Notes: a model not told the origin generated them from the sequence alone. A stretch of 64,000 bases of DNA from Cyclobacterium sp. SYSU L10401 (GCF_010993705.1 NZ_WOFO01000002.1:124001-188000), one strand, 5' to 3'; shown: positions 1 through 10,115, counted from the first letter of the stretch. Numbers and translations are program-made.

Positions 1-2182
1 CCAAATAACGTTCTATCAGTGGGATGGTCGTTTCCAGGTCAATATTACCCGTGAAAAGGAATTCGAAATCAGCAATATTTCCAAATCGCTCCCGGTAGAT
101 TTCCAGGCTGCGTGCTACATCAATGGCTTCCAGCTGTTCCGGAGAATAAACCCCCATACCTCTTGGATTACCATTGCTGATGATCTCATTTACTTTTTTA
201 TTGAATTGGAAATCAGGATTGACAGCAGCACTTTCCAATTGGTTTTTTTGGTTGGTCAAAAAGACGTCCCAGAGATCTCTATCCATTCTGGGGCTGCTGA
301 AATAGAGGTGCATCAGTTGCAGGGCCAATTCAAAATCCCTGGGCGAAGTGGTCCCGGAAATATTTTCGCTATATGTACCTATATTGGGAGTCACCTGCAC
401 ATTTTTTCCGGCCAACACCTTTCTTAAATCGGAAGGAGAGAAATCCCCGATCCCCATGACATTGACTGCCGTACCTGCATAGGCCGCACTGTAGTGGTCT
501 TCTTCAGGATAAAGTGAAGTTCCGCCTTCACTGGATCCGGTAAAAAGGATCTCATCATTTTTATAATCGGTAGGCTTGAAATGGACTTTCAGCCCATTTT
601 CCAGAAGTACTGTGACCAGTTCCACAGATGCCAGGGTATCTATGGTCTCTAATTTTCCCGGCTCCGGCAGGCTAAGCAATAATTCCTCTCTCAATTCCTT
701 TTCCTGATACGGCTCGGTTTTTATCTCCTGTGCTTTTTGCAATAAAGCCAGGAGTTCGGATTCTTCTGGCAGGGTATCCCTGTCCTTCTCAGGGGCGGTG
801 ATGATCACCACGGTGTTGTCATGTCTTATCAGTTGCTGCGCCAATTCATTCACTTCTTGTATGGTGATTTGGGGAATCATTTCCTGATAAATCTCATGCC
901 TTTGCTTAGGACCTTCTGTAAAACTCTGGTTCAGGAAATGTGAGACATACCTCCCCACCAGGGAGCGGGATTCTGCCTTATCCATTTCCTTGAAACTCCG
1001 TTCAGCACTGTTTAACAGCGAACGTTTCACCCGCTCCAATTCACTTTCCGTAAAACCGTGCTGGACAATGCGCTGGTTTTCTTCCAAAAAGGATTGCAAT
1101 CCGGCTTTGGCTTTGCCTGGGCCCACCACACCAGAGGTAGTGAAAAACTCCAATCCCTTCACCAGGCTGCCATACCTGGCTCCTGCAAAGATAAAGGGGG
1201 CATCTGCTTTTTGCCTGATCTCATCCAACCTTTGGGTGAGCATGCCCCCGAACATGGTTCTGAGGATCCGGTTTTTATAATCCCCGTAGGTACGGCTTGG
1301 TTCAGGTTGGTGTTTGTAATACAACTGAACCTGAATGCCAGGGGCCTCCTCATCGGTAATGATTTTAACAAAATTTTCCTCATGTACCGGTACCTCATGA
1401 TAGGTTCTTTCCGGAGCATTTAGCGGATTTTCCAACCCTTCGAAATAATCCCTGATCAATTGCTCTACCTTTTCCGGTGCTACATCCCCCACTGCCACGA
1501 TGGCCATTAAATCGGGACGGTACCAATCTTCATAAAATTCCCGGATCACACTTTCCTCCGCATTGCGGATAATGTCCATGTCTCCGATAGGCAGCCTTTC
1601 AGCATAGCGACTATCATGAAGCAATACAGGCAGGTAAGCGTCGCGCAGGCGCTGATCCACCCCCTGTCCGGTCCGCCATTCTTCTACCACTACCCCCCGC
1701 TCTGCATCAATGTCATCCGACTCCAGCAATAATCCCCCTGCCCAGTCCCGCATCACCTGAAAGCCGTTGTTCAATTTTGCTTCCTCATCCGTAGGAATGG
1801 GCAACATGTATACCGTTTCATCAAAGCTGGTATAAGCATTCAGGTCGCTGCCAAAAGCCACACCTATGGATTGCAGGTAACTGATCAATTCATTTTTTTC
1901 GAAATGCTCAGAACCATTGAAGGCCATGTGTTCCACAAAATGGGCCAGGCCAAGCTGGTTGTCCTTTTCCTGCATGGACCCCGCTTTAATGACCAGCCGA
2001 AGCTCTAGTTTACTTTCAGGCTTGGGATTGTATTGGATGTAAAAATGCATCCCATTCTCCAATTGTCCGGTTTTAACCCTGTCATCCAGGGGCACGGTTT
2101 TGGAGGAATCGACCTGTGCCAGAGAGGAAAAGACAAGTAAACTAAAACATAGGGTAAATATTAACTGCTGCCTTTTCTTCAT
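1..2182 (-). CDS. M16 family zinc peptidase (insulinase-like), C-terminus beyond window
   Basis: I translated this frame by hand from the start codon at 2182; it stays open to position 1 (about 727 residues; two-module M16 enzymes usually have about 930). The N-terminus MKKRQQLIFTLCFSLLVFSS is a signal peptide ending near LAQ, so export to the periplasm is expected. The inverted zinc motif HxxEH is intact (H81-F-V-E84-H85, within LAHFVEHMAFNG). A second M16 module begins after about residue 500. The family cleaves peptides using zinc bound by the two His and a downstream Glu. It is divergent from the DUF6807 gene. The substrate is unknown; confidence in the family is high. Confidence 0.9.
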   Translation of the reverse strand, partial: MKKRQQLIFTLCFSLLVFSSLAQVDSSKTVPLDDRVKTGQLENGMHFYIQYNPKPESKLELRLVIKAGSMQEKDNQLGLAHFVEHMAFNGSEHFEKNELISYLQSIGVAFGSDLNAYTSFDETVYMLPIPTDEEAKLNNGFQVMRDWAGGLLLESDDIDAERGVVVEEWRTGQGVDQRLRDAYLPVLLHDSRYAERLPIGDMDIIRNAEESVIREFYEDWYRPDLMAIVAVGDVAPEKVEQLIRDYFEGLENPLNAPERTYHEVPVHEENFVKIITDEEAPGIQVQLYYKHQPEPSRTYGDYKNRILRTMFGGMLTQRLDEIRQKADAPFIFAGARYGSLVKGLEFFTTSGVVGPGKAKAGLQSFLEENQRIVQHGFTESELERVKRSLLNSAERSFKEMDKAESRSLVGRYVSHFLNQSFTEGPKQRHEIYQEMIPQITIQEVNELAQQLIRHDNTVVIITAPEKDRDTLPEESELLALLQKAQEIKTEPYQEKELREELLLSLPEPGKLETIDTLASVELVTVLLENGLKVHFKPTDYKNDEILFTGSSEGGTSLYPEEDHYSAAYAGTAVNVMGIGDFSPSDLRKVLAGKNVQVTPNIGTYSENISGTTSPRDFELALQLMHLYFSSPRMDRDLWDVFLTNQKNQLESAAVNPDFQFNKKVNEIISNGNPRGMGVYSPEQLEAIDVARSLEIYRERFGNIADFEFLFTGNIDLETTIPLIERYL

Positions 2183-2452
2183 CTGTATTTAATAAAAAGA
2201 AAGTTGATTGCTTAATAAGACAGTCAATATGCTAAAATTATCTGCCATTTGAAAAAAAATCCGGATAAATGGCGGCATTTTCCGGCAGGCTGATCGACAG
2301 GGGAAATAATATACAGGGATGGGATTGGAAATCCTGCTTATGCTTTCGATATTTGATATCTAAAATCTGCTAACCCGTCAGGATTTATCCTTTCCTGATC
2401 AATTGAATAGGGGATTATGTGGTGGATTTACGGTGATATCAAACTTTGTATC

Positions 2453-3664
2453 ATGATGCTAAAAATTGCTTTCCGGTATGTTTTGACCTTAATGGTCCTA
2501 TTCGCTTGCTCCTCTCCTCCCCTGATGCGGTTTACGTTGGAAAGTGGGGATGTAGCAAGGAAGAACAGCCCTTTACTCATCTCTACCGGAAAGGAACTTC
2601 CCGTTGGCAGTAATTACGAATTGGTCAACGAAGACAGCCAGGAGTCCTTTCCCGCACAGGTACTGGCATCGGGAGAGCTACTGGTATTTATTGATTCCAT
2701 GGCAGCTGAAAGTATCGGAAATTATGCCTTAAGACAAACAACCAGTGAAGAGGAAACAGCTTACCGCCCGAAAATAAGCCCATCGGAGGAGGGGCTGGAA
2801 ATAGCTATTGATGGAAACCCTGTGTTGTTTTACCAAACTTCGACTGCCTTCCCGCAGGAGGCCTTGCCGGATTATTACAAAAGAAGCGGCATGATCCACC
2901 CCCTCTACAGCCCTGATGGCCAGGTACTCACAGATGCTTTTCCTGCCGGCCATACCCACCAACATGCCATATTCAATGCCTGGGTAAATACCCGTTTCAA
3001 AGGTGAAAAAGTAGACTTCTGGAACCAACATCAGGAAACCGGTACGGTAGAACATGTGGATTTGGTACATTCTGAGGAAGGTGTGAATACGGCTTTGTTT
3101 GAAAGTATTTTGCGCCACATCAGCCTAAAAGATGGAGAAGTCCTGGAGGAAAAATGGCGGGTTATGGTCTATCCTACTGCCGATTATTACCTGTTTGACC
3201 TTTATTCAGAGCAGACAAATACCAGCAACGATACCTTATTTGTTTTGGATTATCATTATGGCGGCATGGGTTTCAGGGGCAGTAGGGAATGGAATGAAGT
3301 GGACTCGGTTCATTTTACCAATTCCTGGAATATCCTGACTTCGGAGGGCTATACCAATGAAAATGCCAATCACACACATGCTGCCTGGGTGGCTGCCTTT
3401 GGTGAGGTGGATGGAGAAACCGCAGGAAGCACGGTATTTGGTTTTCCGGATAATTTCCGTTACCCGCAGGCCATAAGGGTTCATCCTACCATGCCTTACT
3501 GGGTGTATGCGCCCATGGTAGATGGAGAATTTTATATCGCTCCGGGAGAAACATTCAAAAGCAGCTTCAGGTACTATGTACACCAGGGGGAGCCCGATGA
3601 AAGGGTGATAGACAACATTAGGAATGACCTGATGAACCCCATTCAGGCAACCATTCTGGACTAA
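2453..3664 (+). CDS. DUF6807 (PmoA-like) family lipoprotein
   Basis: This is a protein of about 403 residues with a lipoprotein signal (MMLKIAFRYV..., lipobox LFAC followed by SS). I chose the ATG at 2453 over the upstream ATG at 2417 because only the later start places a clean signal peptide at the N-terminus; ATG 2456 is equally possible. The body matches DUF6807, often labelled PmoA family: a paired-His segment (GHTHQHAIFNAW), a KVDFWNQ segment and a YHYGGMGFRGS-type core. The family has no established reaction; the methane-oxygenase label is historical. A second copy of the domain forms the N-terminus of the large protein at 6281, so the two probably act on related material in one glycan cluster. 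Confidence 0.8.
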   Translation: MMLKIAFRYVLTLMVLFACSSPPLMRFTLESGDVARKNSPLLISTGKELPVGSNYELVNEDSQESFPAQVLASGELLVFIDSMAAESIGNYALRQTTSEEETAYRPKISPSEEGLEIAIDGNPVLFYQTSTAFPQEALPDYYKRSGMIHPLYSPDGQVLTDAFPAGHTHQHAIFNAWVNTRFKGEKVDFWNQHQETGTVEHVDLVHSEEGVNTALFESILRHISLKDGEVLEEKWRVMVYPTADYYLFDLYSEQTNTSNDTLFVLDYHYGGMGFRGSREWNEVDSVHFTNSWNILTSEGYTNENANHTHAAWVAAFGEVDGETAGSTVFGFPDNFRYPQAIRVHPTMPYWVYAPMVDGEFYIAPGETFKSSFRYYVHQGEPDERVIDNIRNDLMNPIQATILD

Positions 3665-3686
3665 AGGCCTTTTTGATGCGGGTTTT

Positions 3687-4583
3687 TCATGGTTTGTTCT
3701 TACTTCTCGTGTTTCCCGACATGGTCAACTGATGGATTTCCCTCATTTCTCCTGCTTCCAAAGCCCGGTCAAAAATGGCCAGTCCGCCAATATATCCATT
3801 GAAAAAATTCCCCATTCCCCTTTTCAATACCACGGCCCCAACGGTGAAATCCGATCCATTATCCCCCAATCCATCAGGGAAATAATAGGGATTTTTGGAA
3901 TGGACCAGTCCGTCTGGCAATCCCGGAAAACCTTTGGTATTTTTAATGGGTTCAGGTGCCCTTTCCTGAAACTCCCCATCCAGATATGATTTGATATACT
4001 GCCCGTCATAGGTAAAGGCGATGAAATGCCATTTGTCCCGGCTGAGGGTTTGTCTGCTGGCTGAATAATCACAACTGTATGGAAATGGAGGAGTAGGTCC
4101 CCCGGTATCGGAAACATGACCACAAACCTGATTGGCACCATTATAGTGCGGAAGGTCCACAAAAAGTCCGTACTGTCTCTTTCCACCATCGGTATATTCG
4201 TTCCACATGCCTCCTACAAACCCTGTACTCCCACGCCACTTTACCCACGCCATAACGGTAATTTCCTGCATTTGCCCATGAATATTAAGGGCACCGGTGT
4301 TTTCATGGGAAATAGCCAAAAAAACCTCCTGCTCAAAAACAGCAGCAAAACCTGATAATGGTCCTTCCTCAATTCTTGAAACGGGACCATTCATTTCTTT
4401 CAATGGGAAGTTTCCCCTACCTATCGCTTTTCTGTCCATACCTGCCCGTTCTTTAAAATCCCAGACTGCCACCAGCCCATTTTTATCTGCCAATATCTGG
4501 GTAGCTTCTTGTCTTCCGAAGCTGGCCTGTACAACAACAATAAACAGCCATACAGTAAACTGAAAAATTCTTTTCCTTATCAT
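3687..4583 (-). CDS. Secreted LamG / concanavalin A-like lectin-domain protein
   Basis: The protein has 298 residues. The N-terminus MIRKRIFQFTVWLFIVVVQA is a signal peptide. The rest is one LamG-type jelly roll (about residues 35-285), shown by a VWDFKE opening strand, VMAWVKW, WHFIAFTYDG, IKSYLDGE and the closing YIGGLAIFDRAL. Such domains bind sugars or act as structural modules; no catalytic residues are evident. It converges on the DUF6807 gene and diverges from the sulfatase, with 98 bp between the two start codons. A role in binding the glycan handled by its neighbours is inferred from position only. Confidence 0.8.
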   Translation of the reverse strand: MIRKRIFQFTVWLFIVVVQASFGRQEATQILADKNGLVAVWDFKERAGMDRKAIGRGNFPLKEMNGPVSRIEEGPLSGFAAVFEQEVFLAISHENTGALNIHGQMQEITVMAWVKWRGSTGFVGGMWNEYTDGGKRQYGLFVDLPHYNGANQVCGHVSDTGGPTPPFPYSCDYSASRQTLSRDKWHFIAFTYDGQYIKSYLDGEFQERAPEPIKNTKGFPGLPDGLVHSKNPYYFPDGLGDNGSDFTVGAVVLKRGMGNFFNGYIGGLAIFDRALEAGEMREIHQLTMSGNTRSKNKP

Positions 4584-4591
4584 TGGTTCAG

Positions 4592-4611
4592 ATTTCTTTG
4601 TGAAAAGAAAT
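4592..4611 (-). promoter_or_regulatory. Perfect 8-bp hairpin in the LamG gene leader
   Basis: ATTTCTTT and AAAGAAAT form a perfect 8-bp inverted repeat around the 4-nt loop gtga, 9 bp upstream of the LamG start codon. A longer AT-rich inverted repeat with one bulge (4609-4620 with 4647-4657) fills the rest of the divergent region. Either could be an operator or an mRNA hairpin; AT-rich repeats also arise by chance. Confidence 0.35.
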
Positions 4612-4681
4612 ATTTTTATATTGATTGCTTTTCAATTTTGTAAATTTATAAAATATTACCCTTTCTACCTGATAAATCTAA

Positions 4682-6262
4682 ATGATGAAACAAGTCAATT
4701 TTCTAGTAAACAATAGCTTTGTCCTTTTATTCACTTTTGCCCTGGCAGCCGCATCCTGCACCAATCAGGAAGCAGAAGAGACATCGGCCCCGAAACCTCC
4801 GAATATTTTATTTATTTTCACAGATGACCATGCTTTCCAGGCGATCAGCGCCTATGGAGACAGGTTGGCAGGCCTGGCACCTACCCCCAATATCGATAGG
4901 ATTGCCAGGGGGGGCATGCGTTTTGACAGGGCCTATGTCACCAACTCCATTTGTGCTCCTTCCAGAGCCACCATTCTTACAGGAGCACACAGCCATGTCA
5001 ATGGGCACCGCACGAATGGAGATACTTTTGACGGAACCCAAATCACTTTCCCCAAACTCTTGAAAGAAAACGGCTACACCACGGCCCTGATAGGCAAGTG
5101 GCACCTGCGGTCTGCTCCTACGGGTTTTGACCACTGGGAAATCCTTCCTGGCCAGGGGCACTATTACAATCCTGATTTTATTTCCGCCTCAGATACCGGG
5201 GCTGTAGAAGGTTATGTTTCTGACCTGATTACGGACAAGTCTCTGGCCTGGCTGGAGGACAATAAAGATAAAGAAAAACCATTCCTTTTGATGCTTCAAC
5301 ACAAGGCACCACACAGGGAATGGGAAAAGGGGCCGGATCACCTTGAGCTATACGAGGATGTGGAATTTCCTGAACCCGCCAACCTATTTGATGATTACAG
5401 CAGCCGGGGAACCGCCGCCAAAGAGCAGGACATGACCATTCGGGAAACCATGCAATTGGATTCGGATTTGAAGCTATGGACGGAAGAGAACAAGAACAAA
5501 GGTAGTTTTAACCGGACCTATGGCCGCATGAATGAGGAGCAGCGAGCGGCCTGGGATGCGGTTTATGATCCCATCATTGAGGAATTTCAGGAAATGGACC
5601 TGCAGGGAGAGGAGCTGGTCCGTTGGAAATACCAACGGTACATGCGCGATTACCTGGCTACCATCCGCTCTGTCGATGACAATGTAGGGAGGGTAATGGA
5701 TTATCTGGAGGAGAACGGGCTCGATGAAAACACCCTGATTGTCTATACTTCAGACCAGGGTTTTTATTTGGGAGAGCATGGTTGGTTTGACAAGCGTTTT
5801 ATGTATGAGGAGTCGTTCAGAACGCCCCTACTGATGCAATGGAAGGGTAAAATACCGCAAGGAAGCGTGAATAAAGACCTGGTGTCCAATCTTGATTTTG
5901 CCCAGACCTTTCTTGACATAGCCAAGGTGGAAGCACCTGACCGCATGCAGGGCCGGAGCCTGCTTCCCCTAATGATGGGAAATACGCCTGACAACTGGAG
6001 GGATTACTTGTATTACCATTACTATGAATTCCCAGGGGTCCATAGCGTACAAAAGCACGAAGGGGTAACCGGAGAGCGGTATAAACTCATGCATTTTTAT
6101 GAAATCGATGAGTGGGAAATGTATGACCTGGAAAAAGACCCCATGGAAATGAACAATGTTTACGACCATGCCGAATACGACTCTCTCCAGACCAGTCTGA
6201 AGGACCGTTTGAAAAGAATAAAAACCCAATATGGGGTCATCCATCCGAAAAGTAATTATTAA
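4682..6262 (+). CDS. Sulfatase, S1 family lipoprotein (N-acetylglucosamine-6-sulfatase-like)
   Basis: The protein has 526 residues with a lipoprotein signal (LAAASC, Cys26). The S1 signature is present: C91-A-P-S-R95-A-T-I-L-T-G, whose Cys is converted to formylglycine by a maturase not seen in this window. Metal ligands are D48-D49 (IFTDDH) and the later YTSDQGFYLGEHGW segment. GKWHLRS, ILPGQG and HKAPHREW are features I associate with mucin-desulfating N-acetylglucosamine-6-O-sulfatases; that substrate is an inference. Eighteen bp separate it from the next gene, which suggests an operon. Length is normal for the family. Confidence 0.92.
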   Translation: MMKQVNFLVNNSFVLLFTFALAAASCTNQEAEETSAPKPPNILFIFTDDHAFQAISAYGDRLAGLAPTPNIDRIARGGMRFDRAYVTNSICAPSRATILTGAHSHVNGHRTNGDTFDGTQITFPKLLKENGYTTALIGKWHLRSAPTGFDHWEILPGQGHYYNPDFISASDTGAVEGYVSDLITDKSLAWLEDNKDKEKPFLLMLQHKAPHREWEKGPDHLELYEDVEFPEPANLFDDYSSRGTAAKEQDMTIRETMQLDSDLKLWTEENKNKGSFNRTYGRMNEEQRAAWDAVYDPIIEEFQEMDLQGEELVRWKYQRYMRDYLATIRSVDDNVGRVMDYLEENGLDENTLIVYTSDQGFYLGEHGWFDKRFMYEESFRTPLLMQWKGKIPQGSVNKDLVSNLDFAQTFLDIAKVEAPDRMQGRSLLPLMMGNTPDNWRDYLYYHYYEFPGVHSVQKHEGVTGERYKLMHFYEIDEWEMYDLEKDPMEMNNVYDHAEYDSLQTSLKDRLKRIKTQYGVIHPKSNY

Positions 6263-6280
6263 ACAGCCTTTAAACCCAAA

Positions 6281-9200
6281 ATGATGCGGATCAGCTATTT
6301 CATTATTCTAACCCTGCTAATATATGGATGTGGCCAGAGTAAGAGCAATAAAGCAACAAACGACCTGGAAGAACCTGTACAGTTGGAAATCGTGCAGGAC
6401 GAATCTTCGGGACAAATCCAGGTGTACAGGGAGGGTTTGCCTGAGCAAGCCATACTGGTTCAGGAAGCCAGAGAGGATTTCAGGCCCTATATCCATCCGA
6501 TCCTTGCCCCTGATGGCGAGGGGATGTTGACAGAATACAGCCCGGGGCACCACCGGCACCAGACAGGTTTATATTGGGGATTCACCCGGGTTAATGACAG
6601 GGATTATTTTCACCATCCTGAGGAAAGTCACTGGAGGAAAGTTGCCGCCAATGTACTTGAGGCCAAGGGAGACAAGGTGGCCTGGCAAACCGTTTATGAA
6701 ATGCTTGACAGCCTGGGGCAACCCATCATGACAGAAACTCAGAATTGGTCTTTTGGTATTCAAGAGGGACAGTATTACCTGGATCTGGAATGGGTCGGGC
6801 TGGCAAAAACAGCCATCACCATAGGAAAGTATGATTACGGTGGCTTGTTTCTCCGGATGCCCTGGAAAGAGGGCATGGATGCAGAAGTGATCAATACGGC
6901 CAGACAAAAAAATGAAATGGCTGAGGGCCAGCCCTCCATGTGGCTCAATATCGGCATGCAGGTACCCGATCGGGAAAACCGGGCCAACATTGCCCTCTTT
7001 GACCATCCTGACAACAGGGGTTATCCCCAAAAATGGCGGGTAGATGGACAATTTGGGGTGGGACCTGCCTACACCCGCGATCAGGATTGGGAAATCGCTT
7101 CCGGAGAACAATTGGTATTGAAGCACCGGCTGCTTTTTTATACAGAAGAGTTTCAGGACCTGGAACTAACAGAGGCCTGGGGAGCTTATACCGGAAATAC
7201 CGGCATGTACAATACTACCGCCCTGTGGAGAATTGCCCAGGAGGAAGGTAGAAAAGCCAAATTTCTAAGTCCCGAGGAAGCGGTGGAAGAAATGACTGTC
7301 AAAGCTGGTTTTGAAGTCAATGTTTTTGCTGCAGAACCCATGATCACCCAGCCTATGGCTTTTTGCTGGGACGATAAAGGCAGGCTTTGGGTGGCTGAAA
7401 ACAGGGATTATGAATCCCGGGGTCACGGGTTTTCCAATGCCGGAGACAGCCGGATCCTGATACTGGAAGACAGCAACGGTGATGGGGTCGCCGATAAAAA
7501 AAAGGTTTTCATGGAGGGTTTGGCCTTCCCCGCTGCTTTGGCCGTTGGTTTCGACGGGCTGTATGTAGGGGCACCTCCCAACCTCCTTTTTGTTCCTGAC
7601 AGAGATAAAGATGACCAGGCAGATGAAGGAGATATTGAAGTGCTGCTTACCGGATGGGGCATCAGAGACCGGCATGAAACCTTAAATAGCCTGCACTGGG
7701 GACCTGATGGCTGGCTGTATGGCTTGCAGGGCTTTGCCACCCCTTCCAAAATCCGAAAACCTATCGGAGCCGAAAAAAAGAAGTTGTATTACCATAACGA
7801 CCCCTTTCCTGAAGATTTACTGGAGTCCGATGGCGTGGACATCAATGGAGGGGTCTGGCGCTACCATCCCACCAAAGATCAATTTGAGGTAGTGGCACAT
7901 GGATTCAGTAATCCCTGGGGAATAGACTATGATTCCAAAGGCCAATTGATCATGAGTGCCTGCGTGATACCTCACCTCTGGCATGTGGTACCGGGTGGCA
8001 TTTACCACCGGCAGGGAGGGCAACATTTTAATCCCTATGTGTATGAGGATATCAAAACCATTACGGACCACAGCCACCGGTCGGCACATGGAGGTGCCAG
8101 GATTTATCAATCTGATGCTTTTCCCGAGGAAGAAAAAGGTAGGGTTTTCATGGCAAATATTCATGAACACGCCGTTTTGACGGACAAACTCCTTCCCGAG
8201 GGGTCCGGTTTTAGCGGGCAGCACGGGGATGATTTTTTATTAGCCAATAATGCCCAGTGGGTCGGTTTCAGCATGGAAATAGGTCCTGAAGGAGCTGTTT
8301 ATGTACTCGATTGGCACGATGCTGATATCTGTGGGCAAGAGGTGCTCCATGCCGAAACAGGCAGAATCTTCAGGATCATGCCGGAACAATCCCTGGCCGA
8401 AAACTGGGAAGGCAGATATGAAGACCTCAACAACCTGCCGGATCAGGAATTGGTGGCTCTTCAGACCAGCAAGAGTGACTGGCATTCCAGAAGGGCACGG
8501 GGAATTTTACAGAAAAGAGCCGCCCAGGAAAGTTTAGATAAGGAAACCATTGCCGTACTCAAGGAAATCTTCGCCAATGATAAAAATACCGATTACCGTT
8601 TGCGCGCCCTTTGGACCTTGCACCAGGTCAGTGGCTGGCAGGAAGAGGAATTGATCGCCCTTCTGGAGGACCGGGATCCTTATATCCGATCCTGGGCCAT
8701 CCAACTACTATGCGAAGACAAAAACCCGCCCCAAACTGCCCGGGCAAAGTTTCTGGAACTGGCGGAGCAGGATCCGTCCGCCACCGTACGACTATACCTC
8801 GCCGCAGCTCTTCAACGTATTCCAGAAGACTGGAAATGGGAAATGGCAGCTGCCCTGACGCAGCGGGAGGAGGACCAATCCGACCATAATATTCCTAAAA
8901 TGATTTGGTTTGGAACCGAATACCTGATGGAAGTGGATCCTGAAAGGTTTCTTGGCCTGGCTGCTGAGTCCAATATCCCCCTGCTAACCCGTTTCATCGC
9001 GCGAAGAGCTGTAGATGGGGATCTGTTGGCACCTTTGGTAGCCACCATACAGCGGGCTGACCGGAATAAAGCCCAGCTTTTGGAAGGGATGCTTAATGGG
9101 ATGGAAGGCCGCACTGACCTGGAAGTGCCGGCAAATTGGAAAGAAACTGCGGAACAACTCAATCAAGGCAGCGGGCTGCAGGACCTTGTTGCCCAAATTT

Positions 9201-10108
9201 CCGCCCGGTTTGGAGATGCCGAAGCTACCCAGAAAGCATTGGCAGCCATACAAAATAAGTCAGAAAGCAAAGAAGTTAAAGTCAGGGCCATACAGATGCT
9301 GGCTGCCCAGCAAAAAACAGGGTTAATCCCCTTGCTTCCCAGCCTTTTGGAAGACAGTGAGCTGAGAGGAGCTGCCATTCGTGCCGTAGCCGGCTTTAAC
9401 AGAGCATCCCTGGGCAAAACCCTGATTGACTTGTATCCCAGCGTTTCTGAAGAAGAAAAAACCGCCATCCTTCAAAGCCTTGCCTCCAGGTCAGTATATG
9501 GAAATCTGCTGATGCAGGAAATCAAAACAGGCAACATTACAAAAAAAGAGGTGCCCGTCACCCTGGCCAGACAGTTACATCGGGTAATCGGTAGTGGATT
9601 TGTAGAAATATGGGGTCCCATAGAACACGTTCCCAGCGATGAGGCTGCCTATGAGAACTACCGGAAACTACTGACAGCCGATGCCCTGAAACAGGCCGAC
9701 CTTCAGGCAGGTAAAAAATTATTCATGCAATCTTGTGGAAGCTGCCATAAAATGTTTGGAGAAGGGGCTGACATTGGTCCGGACCTGACAGGATCCAATC
9801 GACAAGATCCGGATTACATTCTTTTGAATGTCCTGGAACCCAGTGCTGAAATCCAGGACGCCTACCGACTGGTTATCATTACTACGATGGATGGCAGGAC
9901 CTATACAGGGAATGTGGTAGCGGAAAGCCCCAGGCAAATCACCTTGAAAATTGCCGGACAAGATCCCGTTCAACTCAATAAATCCAACATACAAAACAAA
10001 GAAATTACAGACCTATCGCTCATGCCACCAGGATTGTTCGAGCCCTTGTCCAACCAGGAAGTGGTCAATTTGATGGCCTATCTGCAATCACAAAAAAAAA
10101 TCAAATAA
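6281..10108 (+). CDS. DUF6807 + dehydrogenase propeller + HEAT + cytochrome c fusion lipoprotein
   Basis: The protein has 1275 residues. It has a lipoprotein signal (LIYGC, Cys17). Residues about 35-320 are a DUF6807 domain (GHHRHQTGLYWG, then KYDYGGLFLRMPW). Residues about 345-700 are a putative membrane-bound dehydrogenase beta-propeller of the kind common in Planctomycetes and Bacteroidota (AFCWDDKGRLWVAENRDYE, NSLHWGPDGWLYG). Residues about 710-1110 look like HEAT-type helical repeats. The C-terminus is a monoheme cytochrome c with C1152-G-S-C-H1156. The propeller-HEAT-cytochrome part is a known architecture for oxidising sugars or alcohols; the DUF6807 front end is the odd part. It follows the sulfatase by 18 bp. 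No frameshift is seen. Confidence 0.85.
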   Translation: MMRISYFIILTLLIYGCGQSKSNKATNDLEEPVQLEIVQDESSGQIQVYREGLPEQAILVQEAREDFRPYIHPILAPDGEGMLTEYSPGHHRHQTGLYWGFTRVNDRDYFHHPEESHWRKVAANVLEAKGDKVAWQTVYEMLDSLGQPIMTETQNWSFGIQEGQYYLDLEWVGLAKTAITIGKYDYGGLFLRMPWKEGMDAEVINTARQKNEMAEGQPSMWLNIGMQVPDRENRANIALFDHPDNRGYPQKWRVDGQFGVGPAYTRDQDWEIASGEQLVLKHRLLFYTEEFQDLELTEAWGAYTGNTGMYNTTALWRIAQEEGRKAKFLSPEEAVEEMTVKAGFEVNVFAAEPMITQPMAFCWDDKGRLWVAENRDYESRGHGFSNAGDSRILILEDSNGDGVADKKKVFMEGLAFPAALAVGFDGLYVGAPPNLLFVPDRDKDDQADEGDIEVLLTGWGIRDRHETLNSLHWGPDGWLYGLQGFATPSKIRKPIGAEKKKLYYHNDPFPEDLLESDGVDINGGVWRYHPTKDQFEVVAHGFSNPWGIDYDSKGQLIMSACVIPHLWHVVPGGIYHRQGGQHFNPYVYEDIKTITDHSHRSAHGGARIYQSDAFPEEEKGRVFMANIHEHAVLTDKLLPEGSGFSGQHGDDFLLANNAQWVGFSMEIGPEGAVYVLDWHDADICGQEVLHAETGRIFRIMPEQSLAENWEGRYEDLNNLPDQELVALQTSKSDWHSRRARGILQKRAAQESLDKETIAVLKEIFANDKNTDYRLRALWTLHQVSGWQEEELIALLEDRDPYIRSWAIQLLCEDKNPPQTARAKFLELAEQDPSATVRLYLAAALQRIPEDWKWEMAAALTQREEDQSDHNIPKMIWFGTEYLMEVDPERFLGLAAESNIPLLTRFIARRAVDGDLLAPLVATIQRADRNKAQLLEGMLNGMEGRTDLEVPANWKETAEQLNQGSGLQDLVAQISARFGDAEATQKALAAIQNKSESKEVKVRAIQMLAAQQKTGLIPLLPSLLEDSELRGAAIRAVAGFNRASLGKTLIDLYPSVSEEEKTAILQSLASRSVYGNLLMQEIKTGNITKKEVPVTLARQLHRVIGSGFVEIWGPIEHVPSDEAAYENYRKLLTADALKQADLQAGKKLFMQSCGSCHKMFGEGADIGPDLTGSNRQDPDYILLNVLEPSAEIQDAYRLVIITTMDGRTYTGNVVAESPRQITLKIAGQDPVQLNKSNIQNKEITDLSLMPPGLFEPLSNQEVVNLMAYLQSQKKIK

Positions 10109-10115
10109 AGGAGAA

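Noticed and set aside
2244-2273. GCCATTT/AAATGGC inverted repeat in the peptidase-DUF6807 gap
   Set aside because: Only 7 bp with a 16-nt loop and no other support; expected by chance in a gap of this size.
6569-7126. 185-residue antisense reading frame in the fusion gene
   Set aside because: It is a shadow of a strongly supported coding frame.
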